DNA of 64,000 nucleotides from Pegoplata infirma (Eukaryota; Arthropoda; Insecta; Diptera; Anthomyiidae): NCBI GenBank assembly GCA_963921195.1, contig OY992537.1:55948313-56012312 (forward strand), in the 5' to 3' direction. The notes below the pieces were generated by a model. The model was not told the DNA's origin, ran no database searches, and saw only the letters and a list, made by a program, of their open reading frames with translations. Below are positions 1 through 9,500 of this stretch, one piece after another (positions within the stretch are counted from its first letter, which is position 1; each line of letters starts with the position of its first letter). The translations under genes and the position numbers were made by a program.

Positions 1-343
1 GCAACAATTTAATTTACATTGATATTTCCATTTGGCCTCAACAGCCCGAAAATGCTTAACTCATCGCGGAAGTGATACATTAACATATAACCACATATTG
101 TCAACATCACATGTCACTAAAGGATTGTAAATTTAACCTTCATATCGACAATGTGTTAAATTACAAGAAACAGTAGTTAATGATATTTATAAATACTACT
201 ATATATTTATAAAATTACAGTTTTACTTAAAAATTACAAAAAAAAAAATTAAATTTTGATTGAAAATTTTTTGTTAAAAAACAAGGAAAACTGTCAAATA
301 TTGGTTAAATAGAATTACGAGACTTTTTCTCCCAATTTAAGAA
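1..343. repeat. AT-rich stretch with a partial Q-family MITE
   Basis: No gene is visible. The stretch at about 271-330 (AAAACTGTCAAATATTGG, then ACGAGACTTTTT) repeats the sequence at 1156-1215, so this is a fragment of the MITE family seen complete at 763-1242. The fragment stops where the palindrome at 344 begins. Confidence 0.5.
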
Positions 344-617
344 CCCGGGTAAAAATGAAATATATATGATCATATATGATGATATATGGATCATATATGG
401 ATTTATATAACCATATATTATCATATATGCCTCCATATATGTTCATATATGATCAGATCCGTAAATTGGCCCGATATGAGCTCATATCGGGCCAATTTAC
501 GGATCTGATCATATATAAAAATATATGGAGGCATATATGATAATATATGGTTATATAAATCCATATATGATCCATATATCTTCATATATGATCATATATA
601 TTTCATTTTTACCCGGG
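344..617. repeat. 274-bp near-perfect spacerless palindrome
   Basis: The two 137-bp arms meet at GAGCTC (centre between 480 and 481) with no spacer and begin and end with CCCGGG. By eye I count only about three mismatches between arms. The arms are made mostly of CATATATG and GATCATATATG words, plus a more complex core (GATCCGTAAATTGGCCCGAT). It could extrude as a cruciform or give a long hairpin RNA. It may be a foldback MITE whose whole length is terminal repeat; no target duplication is obvious. Confidence 0.9.
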
Positions 618-762
618 AAGTTTTTTTATTTTTTTTATTGTAAGACGTTTAAGAAAAAAGTTCCGAAACATTTTTTTGGTGTTTTAAAATATTTATTTTT
701 TTATTTTTTTGAGTAGGTTTATTCTAGCTCGAGGTCATTATTTCCTTTACTAATTAAAACTA

Positions 763-1242
763 CACTAACAAAAAAACTTTAACCTTTTTTGATTGCAACT
801 TCCTATTTGACAAAAAATCCTAGTAATTTTACAAGCTTTTTACCAATAATTTTGTAATTTTACAAGGTTTTTACCAATAAAATTGTAAATTTACAAATTT
901 TTTGACACGATAAAATTTACCTACCTCCTATTTTACGAGAATTCCTAGTAATTTTACAAGCTTTTTACCAATAATTTTGTAATTTTTTAGGATTTTTACT
1001 AATAAAATTGTAAATTTAGAGTTTTTGGCGCAATTGAAATTACAAGAAATTCTCGTGAATTTACTAGATTTTTTTGTAAAATTGTCTTGAAAATTTGTAA
1101 AATTACCAAAAAAATTTTAAAATACAAAAAAATGTAAATTTCGATCCAAATTTGTTTGTTAAAAAACAAGGAAAACTGTCAAATATTGGTAAAATGGGAC
1201 TACGAGACTTTTCCTAGTAATTTGTCAAAGTTTTTTTGTGTG
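763..1242. mobile_element. TA-flanked MITE, Q family, copy 1
   Basis: The ends are CACTAACAAAAAAACTTT and AAAGTTTTTTTGTGTG, imperfect inverted repeats flanked by TA on both sides (761-762, 1243-1244). The interior repeats the phrases TTTTACCAATAATTTTGTAA and TCCTAGTAATTTTACAAG. TA duplication and A-rich ends fit a Tc1/mariner-type non-autonomous element. Related copies lie at 19349-19742 and about 34087-34480. No coding capacity. Confidence 0.65.
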
Positions 1243-1374
1243 TAACCAAACGTTAGTTAATGTACTGCTAAATAGTTTATGGTTTTTATAAAATGGAATT
1301 CCCCCATATATGGAAGAAATTCTTACCACCAAAGAAATTTTTCCAAAATATGGGAAAAACTACCGGCGAAATTT

Positions 1375-2432
1375 TGTACTCTTGCCCAAAACATTAAATC
1401 ATGATAATGTTGATGCTGATGATTTGCGTGTACTTGCCAAAGCAAAGTATTTTTTAGAAAGAACAATATTATAGTCATTTAATTCAAAACGAATAGAAAT
1501 ATCGGTCGATGACCCCATTAAGTTTATATTTTATTGATCCATTTCATAGACACTCTAGCTATATACATCCGTTCATCTGTCTGTGGAAAGCAAGATGCAG
1601 TTCAAACAAAATAGCTGAACATTTGGTAAATGAGTGTATTACTTACAATTACACCCAAAAAAAAACGTGGGTATTCAATACTAAAAATTTAACTAATTTT
1701 AGTCCAAAAGGACCTAGTGCAGAAATTGGTAACCAATACTAAAATTTTTAACTAATATTAGTCAAAACCAGTAAAAATTACTAACGTTAGTACTTTGAAG
1801 ATACTAAAATTAGTAACCAATTAGTAGATTTTGGTACAATATCACTTACTAAACCTTTTACTGTAGAATTATTTTGAGTGTAGTTAAGTGCAAAACAGTG
1901 TTTTTTACATTTTGTAGAATATAAAAGATTCGTCACCGAGGAATTTAACACTATCACTATCACTTATGTCAAAAAGTTTAGACGTGGTGAAAAATTAGTT
2001 TTGGTAAAATAAAGGGTTTTTTTAATAAAAAAAAAACAAAGTTATGATAAAAAAATATGAAAACAAAAAAAATTTTGGTAAAAAAATGGTTTTTTTGATG
2101 AAAAAAAATTTTTTTTTTTTCTTAAAAAAAAATTTCTTGGTGGTAACAAAAAAAAATAATGAAAAAAAAAATTGTATGAAAAAAAAACTATGAAAAAAAT
2201 TTAATCGAAAAAATTTAAATTAATAAAAAATTTGATAAAAAAACTTTGATGAAATTTTTTTTTTTTGTTGAAAAAATTATGTTACTTTTTATTCACCAGC
2301 TGGTGAAAAACGGTTTTATTCACCACAGTTTAATTATTATCCAAGTTACAAATCGAAGTTACAAAATTTTTTGATTTTAAGAAAATAAAAACAGTAATTC
2401 TTCTTTGTTAGTCGGAAGCTTATACACAGCAA
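1375..2432 (+). repeat. E-family interspersed repeat, copy 1
   Basis: Order of shared boxes: GCCCAAAACATTAAATCATG, then GTCGATGACCCCATTAA, GAGTATAAAAGATTCG, a GATGAAAAAAA-type A-rich array (about 2030-2275), TTATTCACCAGCTGGTGAA, and AATTATTATCCAAGTTAC. Other copies are at 8104-9495 and 43740-44825 in the same orientation, and at 32700-33445, 34976-36850 and 41470-41790 in the opposite one. No reading frame of interest; probably a non-autonomous transposon with an internal satellite-like array. This copy is interrupted by the MITE at 1652-1880. Confidence 0.65.
1652..1880. mobile_element. TA-flanked MITE inside E-family copy 1
   Basis: The ends are CACCCAAAAAAAAAC and TATTTTGAGTG with TA at 1650-1651 and 1881-1882. 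The interior is rich in ACTAAAATTAGT-like words. It interrupts the E-family repeat, so it inserted later. Confidence 0.55.
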
Positions 2433-2690
2433 AAAACCAATTGTTATATTGACCCCCATATTTGTGAATACAATTACCTTTTTCACTGAAAGTGCTCCTA
2501 TAGGGAAATTTGTTATATCAACAAACGTTTGTAAATATTGATTGTTGAAAAAAAAAATTGAAAAAAAATTGATAAACGAGTTTGTAATAGTTTTCTAAAA
2601 TTATTATTTGTATTGACAAACTTACAAAATCTTATTTTTTTTTCAACAAAGAAATTCAACAAACACAATTTGTTGATCTAACACACGTAT
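2433..2690. repeat. MITE-like repeat paired with 14300-14630
   Basis: Starting at ACACAGCAAAAAACCAATTG, the sequence reappears in reverse complement at 14300-14630 (shared words include GACCCCCATATTTGTGA and GAGCACTTTCAGTGAAAAAG). Terminal CACAGAAA/TTTCTGTG motifs recur in several other elements of the window. Confidence 0.5.
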
Positions 2691-2860
2691 AAAATATAAA
2701 GTCCAACAATAAATTGAACTGAATTAGTACTCAGCTCATAAGGTACCATGCAATTTAGTAATATTTCTAAGAATCAGAAATATGAAATATAAATTCAAAC
2801 CTAACGGACAATTATCAAGACTTGAAAAGTACTACAGTGTGAGAAATTGCAACTGTGTTA

Positions 2861-3544
2861 GAACAAGTAAGAGTGCTAAATTCGGCTGTGCCGAATCTTT
2901 TATACCCTCCAACAAGCAAAAAAAAAAAAAATCCAGGGTCGTTTTCTTTTTTTTGGGGGGGATCGGCAGTGGTCATTGGGGGGACAAATTTCCCATCGAA
3001 ATATATGTTTAAAAATTCATTCGTATGCTTTTCGCACTAAATAAATACAAGTTTATCATTATTTTACAACTTTTTTTTTAATCCACGCCCACAAAAGGGA
3101 GGTGGGCCGAAAAAAACGATATTTTCTAATCCCCCGGGTCCAAATGTAAAACTTTGAGCTTCTTGAAGTATAAAAATGTTGCATTTGTTAAACAAAAACA
3201 CAAAAAATCATGTAAAAATATGGTGTTTTTTAGAGGCTGGTTAAGTTCCTCAAGGGGGAACTTTTTTCCCCCTGGTCCGATTTTGCTCATCTCCGAACTA
3301 AACCAGCCTATGAACATAAGACATATTTCTGATAAACTTTAGGAGTCTAGCACTTTTATTTTGGACTGTATAGTGTCTTCCACAGACGGACGGACGGACG
3401 GACAGACGGACGGACGGACAGACGGACATCGCTAGAATGTCTTAAAATCGATCACTTATCAATAATATATATACTTTATGGGGTCATAGACCGATATTTC
3501 GATGCGTTACACACGGAATGGAAAAGTGAGTATGCCCCCATACT
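2861..3544 (+). repeat. V-family interspersed repeat, copy 1, with (GACG)n tract
   Basis: It starts with ACAAGTAAGAGTGCTAAATT, has TATACCCTCCAAC near 2903, and ends in a GACGGACGGAC tract (about 3384-3426) followed by ACATCGCTAGAATGTC and TTTATGGGGTCATAGACCG. It resumes at 4295 (GTAGTTGGAGGGCATAAA) after the insertion at 3545-4285. A second copy is at 62321-63605. Short overlapping frames here are not credible genes. Confidence 0.6.
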
Positions 3545-4285
3545 AGTGTGGCCCATCAACACATGGAAAAATACCAAGTATAACTCACAACTGAACGTAC
3601 CTCAAAATATGATAGATGGCATCGTAACGAACAATTTGCGCCAAATTTCAGCACCCTACAACGATTGGAAGGGGATGCTAACTTATCATAAGTGTTTGCA
3701 ACCTCCAAAGAAATCTAAAAATTTTTTTTATTGGAATCTTAAAAATAACCATATGGAATGCTGGCATAACAAGAGCACATAATTCACATATGGCCATTTT
3801 GTCCTAAGATTGTCCTTAAACAAAAAAAAAAATACATATTAAAAAATGCGGAACCCTGCATTTTACTAAAATCGCTGTAACTCAAAATCTATGCGGACCA
3901 TTAAGTTGCGATAAAGTTCATTTGAAAGGTAATACAAATATCTTTAATTTGAGTGTAATATCAAAAAAAAAAAAAATTTTGTTTTTTTTCCTAATCGAAA
4001 CTAAAATGTCCTTATTGTCCTTTGTAGGCAACCTTAGGGCAAAATGGCAATATGTGACTTATTTGCTCTTGTAGCGATACCATTCCATGTAGTAATTTTT
4101 AGGATTGCAAAATTTTTTTTTTTTAGATTTCTTCGGAGGTTGCAAACACATGTGATCAGTTAGCATCCCCTTCTAATCGTCATAGGGTGCTGAAATTTGG
4201 CTCAAAATATTAGTTACGATACCATCTTTCATTTTTTAAGGTACGTTGACCTGTAACGAAGCAAAAGGAATTTTGGGCCACCCTA
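3545..4285. mobile_element. Foldback element with 9-bp target duplication
   Basis: A long inverted repeat: arms about 3545-3830 and 4000-4285 around a spacer of about 170 bp. Termini are AGTGTGGCCCA and TGGGCCACCCTA. The 9-mer CCCCATACT occurs directly on both sides (3536-3544 and 4286-4294), a clean target-site duplication inside V-family copy 1. Long arms with a 9-bp duplication fit a Mutator-like or FB-type foldback element. No transposase is encoded. Confidence 0.8.
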
Positions 4286-4294
4286 CCCCATACT

Positions 4295-4619
4295 GTAGTT
4301 GGAGGGCATAAAAAGTTAAAAATAGATTGATTAAGTTCATGCTAAACGTAGCATATGGGTAATGAAATGTGATATAATTCTCGTCATCTTTTTCACCTTA
4401 ATGTACGTTTAAATAGCTGATTTTAATCTTACACACCTAGAGTGACAATCGAAGAGTGCTGACGAAGAAAGGGTGGCTTCTTCCGAAAGCTGTCAACATC
4501 TCCACTTAGCCTTTAATTTTTTCAGATTTTCTAATTGTACAACAAAAATAATTATTTTTCAGAAATAAAAAAATGCAGTTTTAGGATGTAATTTACTGAT
4601 AACTAGTTCACCATATTTA
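4295..4619. other. No gene seen
   Basis: Tail of the V-family repeat (GGAGGGCATAAAAAG) followed by unassigned AT-rich DNA. Confidence 0.5.
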
Positions 4620-5260
4620 TCGTTTTAGATCAGAATCTGAAACTATTTCTATAGGAAAAAGTCTTAGAATCTAAAACTTTTTCTAAAGGAAAATTTTCTA
4701 AGCGCCTAAAACTTTTTGTAGAAAAATTTATTACAATCAGAATCAAAGGCTTTTCTATAGGAAAAATCTCTTAGAAGCTAAGTATTTTTTCATAGAAAAA
4801 GTGGCTTAGAAATTAAAATTTTTTCTGTAGTGAATGTGTCTCAGAATCTGCATATTTTTCTGTAGAAAAAATCTGTCAGATTCTAAGACATTTTCTATAG
4901 GGAAAATGTCTCAGAATCTGATACTTTTCTGAAGGAAAAATGTATCAGAATCTGAGACTTTTTCTATAGGCAAAATGTCTCTGAATATGAGAATTTTTCT
5001 ATAGGGAAAATGTCTTAGAATCTGAGATTTTTTCTATAGGAAAAATGTCTTAGAAATTAAAACTTTTTCTGTAGGAAAAATGTCTCAAAATCATAGACTT
5101 TTCCTGTATGAAAAATGTCTCAGAATCTGAGGCTTTTTATATAATAGAAAAAATGTTTCAGAATCGGAAACATTATCCATTGAAAAAGTGTCTCAGAATC
5201 TAAGGTTTTTTCTATAGGAAAATGTCTCAGAATCTGAGACTTTTTCTATAGGACTATAGT
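4620..5260. repeat. Minisatellite of TCTCAGAATCTGAGAC units
   Basis: About fifteen degenerate tandem copies of a 35-45 bp unit of the form TTTTTCTATAGGAAAAATG plus TCTCAGAATCTGAGAC. The unit contains two short palindromes. The same unit forms a regular array at 12275-12535 and small clusters at 30170-30310 and 59850-60065. Confidence 0.8.
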
Positions 5261-5487
5261 ATAGTCCCTTCTCCCTTAGTGGGTGTGGATAAAAACATGA
5301 ATTTTATTATCATATTTTTTTTTAATTTTGTGCTAGATTTAAAACTAATTGATTTGTCAACATTTATACTCTTCAAATTTTGATAGTACTCAATTTCTTT
5401 CTGTGTTCCTTGTGATCGGTATTAGAAGATCCGGTAAATTTTAATTTAATATTTTCCTTTATAAAATCCTAAATTTAAAATTTCAAC

Positions 5488-6435
5488 ATATCGTCGCTGC
5501 GCCTAAAAATGGAGTCATGTGTAGTTTTTTTAATTTTTTTTTATTACATCTTTCTGGTTCCCTATTGGTCATACGTTTACTCACTAAACCGTTTTTTGAT
5601 ATCTTGATTGGTTCAAAAGTTATTAAAAGGAGCTATGTGTTCGTCATACTAAAAAAAGGTCTGAAAAGGAGTTATGTGTTAAGCTACACATAACTTTTTT
5701 TGATAAAAAAGTAACAGCACGTGACAAAATGGACCACTATTTTAGTAATATGAGGTTCACACATAGCATCCAAGTATTTTGAATGAATTTGTCAAGATTT
5801 TTTGGAAAATATTTGCAAATTTTCATCCTGTTATCTAAATCCTAAATGGCGGGTAATAAAGCCTTGTGAAAGCCATTAAATCATTGATGGCGGTAAATTT
5901 TAGTATCTAAAGTACAGCGTCTTTCGCAGATGTCAATTTATGTCAAAGCTCTTAAATATTTACAAGAAAAAAACAAAAAATCAGCACCAGTTTTGCGAAA
6001 AATCTGTTGTTCGCTGTTTAGTGAAGAGCTTTTAAATATCAAAATTTTAAGGACCTTGTCTAACTAATGTCGCCTTAAACCACCAACAAACTATTTTTAG
6101 TCTTTATCCCTCTCGAAAAGAAATTAACAATAAGAATGGTTTCATAAGCAAAAGGAGTTATGTGTAAAAAATATTTCCATTTATTTAAATTTTGTTCCAA
6201 AAAGTACTTAAAAAAGGAGTTATGTGTATGTTTTTTGAAAATTTCTGCACCATTAGAAAACCGCTAAATGTTTCATAATTTTTTTGCAGTATGTGGATAG
6301 CATATCGGTACAAGAATTTTTTGTAGAACAAACTTTTAAAAAATATCGCGAAGGGACGAAAAAAAACAGTTTTTTTGCTCTCCTGAACACTTGCCCCAAA
6401 ACACATGACTCCATTTTTAGGCGCAGCGACGATAT
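5488..6435. mobile_element. 948-bp inverted-repeat element with ATATCGTCGCTGCGCC ends
   Basis: The left end ATATCGTCGCTGCGCCTAAA continues to GGAGTCATGTG and is repeated in inverse form at 6401-6435, giving terminal repeats of about 34 bp. Inside, the phrase GGAGTTATGTGT occurs several times. No coding region is credible. No target duplication was identified. The ends are unusually GC-rich for this window. Superfamily not recognised. Confidence 0.7.
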
Positions 6436-6533
6436 TCTTAGCACATTTCATAACACAAAACAAAAAAAAAATACATTTCTATGAATATTTTTCACTGACA
6501 AATACCATTATCATGGTGCACGACATACAATAC

Positions 6534-9500
6534 CTTATTCAATTGTTCTGAGTTATAACCGGCAACCAAAAACAGAATGTTCGAACAGACGTCCTGTGTC
6601 ATAGCATTATCATGACAAACCACCTGACTGTGGTCAACAAGAAATTTTGTATTTGGCATGAATTCGGTGATGCGTAACATGCGTGTGGCTGCCTACAGAA
6701 AAAAAAGAAACGAAAAATTTACATGGAATTTATTAGAAACTAAAGTGTAAAACAAAAAAAATTCCACTTACCGTTAGAAAATCCAAAAACAATACTAAAG
6801 TGCGAAATAGAGGACTTTTCATATCAGCAATATAAGCAATGGGAGCTAAAGCATGCATAGACAATATTTTTTGAGTGTATTGAGGTTGTTCAGAACATAA
6901 AACCCAAAATACAGCAGTACCCTTTTAAATAGAAATAAAGTTATTAAATTTTCTTTGATTCATGGAGGTATTAAAAAATTAAAAAGCACCAACCGAATGT
7001 GAAATAAACCTGGAAAAAAACAAAAATTTGAGTAAGTCGTAACCACTCAATTTCAATTTTCATTACTTTAACATGGCCTTTTATTCCAAAAAGTAATGCT
7101 GAGAGTAATTAGCAGTAGCATAGCTCATTGCCAGGTAATGCAAATGGGAATAAGTGCAAATAACGGGTTTGTCATTCCCTTTTGCACTACCTGTCATTAA
7201 GCTTTGCAAATGATAATTACTATCAGCATTACTTTAGCACAAAAAGTAATGTTGATAATAACACTGTGCTAGTCGCAAAAATTAACAAGCTGGGCACTCT
7301 ACTGGGAAAGCTAATTCGGGTACGCTGAATTCAATGGTGCTAGCCGTTTTTCAAAGTTAGCGCTCGTATTCGCGATATTCGCGATTTAAAATTGTAAAGC
7401 TAAAGTACAGCAAAAATTTAATTTTTATGATTTTGGGATTGATTTAAAATAGAAATTTAATAAATGCATTGTTTTTTTTCGCGAAAAAGAGAAAAAAATC
7501 CGCGAATTTTTTTTTCCGAAAAATGCTGTCTTTGCAATGTAACGTATTCTACACATTTTCATAAATTAAAAGCAAAATAAAAAAAAAATCGCGAAATAAA
7601 TATCGCGAAAAAAAATTCCGCGAATAAATTTTTTTTTGTATATAAAATTGAGTTTAAATGATAAAAATTTAGAAATTGTTTAAATAACATAAAAAAATAT
7701 TTTTTTTACTTAAAAATAAAAAAAAAAAATAATCGCGAATATCGCTAATACATACGCTAACTTTGAAAAAACTGATATTACAATGTGATGAACTAGCTTT
7801 ACCAGATGGATGTCGTAATTTCAAATCAAACTAAAAATATTTGTAAAAGCAAAATAAAAAGAAATCGAAAAAAAAATGTTCGCGAAACAAATATCGCCAA
7901 AAAATTCCACGAATAAATTTTTTTTTTGTATATAAAATAGATTTTAGATGATAAAAATTCAGAAATTGTCTAAATATAAAAAAATATTTTTTTTTACTTA
8001 AAAATAAAACAAAATAATCGCGAATATCGCTAATACATACGATAACTTTCAAAAACTGATTTTACAATGTGATGAACTAGCTTTACCAGATGGATGTCGC
8101 TCTTGCCCAAAACATTAAATCATGAAATATTTTGCGGAAAATTTGGGGTAACTTGCCAAAGCAAAGTTTTTTTTTAGAAAAAATTATGTTATATTACTTT
8201 GTTATTCCATGCAAATCAGATTGAAATATCAGTCGACGACCCCATTAAAAAACCAAAAGAGCTGTACATTTCGTAAGTGAGTGCAAAAATAAGTGCAAAA
8301 AAGTGATTTTACATTTTGGAGAGTATAAAAGATTCGGCACCAAAAAATATAACACTCTCACCTGTTTTATGTACATTTGATAAACAAATGGAAAATTTTT
8401 ATGCGAAAAGCTTAGACTTGGTGAAAAAGTAGTTTTGGTAAAAAAAATAAATTTTTTTTTTCACGAAAAACAAAATTATATTAAAAAAAATTTCATGAAC
8501 CCAAAATTTTTGGTGAAAAAAAATTTTCATGAAAAAAAGTTTTTGATGAAAAGAAAAATTTTTTGATTTAAAAAAAAATTGATAAAAAAATATGAAAAAA
8601 AAATTTTGGTGAGAAAAAAATTGATAATAAAAAATTTGATAAAAAAATTTGATGAAAAAAAAAAATGATAAAACAACAAGTAAGAAAGTTATGGTCGGTC
8701 AAGGCGGACCATATAATACCCTACACCAGTGTTTTCCGGAAAATGGGTCCCAAGTCCGAACATAAACCGGTTGGATTTTTCTTTAGTTAGATCTTTATTT
8801 AGTGTAGAAAACATACACAGATCAAATTTTAGTGGAATTCGATTATTTTTTTGCCAATAGACCGATTTAACTGGATAAAAAAATTGTATCGTGCTTAAAC
8901 CGATTGATGGACAGACGGACGGACATCGCTAAATCGACTCAAAAAGTAATTCTGAGTCGATCGGTATGCTTAAAGGTATGTCTAGGACCAATATTTCGGG
9001 TAGTTACAAACATCAGCACAAACTCATTATACCCTGTACCACAAAGTGGTGCAGGGTATAAATATGATAAAAAAAAATTTATGAAAAAAAAATTTATGAA
9101 AAAACAAAACAATTTAAGAAAAATTTTGATGAAAAAAAAAAATTTATGAAAAAAATTGATGAAAAAAAAATTTGATAAAAAAAAAATGATGAAAAAAAAG
9201 TTTTATGAAAATAAAAAATTTATGAAAAAAAAAAAATTTGATGAAAAAAAAAAAATTGATGGAAAAAAATTTGATGAAAAAAAAGTTTTTTTGTTGAAAA
9301 ATAATTATGTTACTTTTTATTCACTAGCTGGTGAAAAACGGTATTATTCACCACGAGGTGAATTATTATCCAAGTTACAAACCCAAGTTATTAAAATTTT
9401 TGGTTTTAAGAAAATGATAATAGTAATTCTTGTCATATAGTCAAACTAAGGTGGCGTCCTGCAACTTTTTTAAAATTAGACACCAGCCTAAATACATTAT

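Noticed and set aside
3384..3426. GACG tetranucleotide tract as a CRISPR or telomeric array
   Set aside because: It is a simple tract at a constant place in T, U and V repeats; no spacers and not telomere-like.
6185..6484. Overlapping frames on both strands
   Set aside because: They lie across the inverted end of the element at 5488-6435 and have no protein motif.
6492..6680. Separate small gene of 62 codons
   Set aside because: Its N-terminal part is lipase exon 4; homology and splice sites at 6692 and 6534 explain it better.
9156..9440. 94-codon Lys-rich frame
   Set aside because: A-rich array plus the conserved E-family tail; the same tail is translated similarly in other copies.
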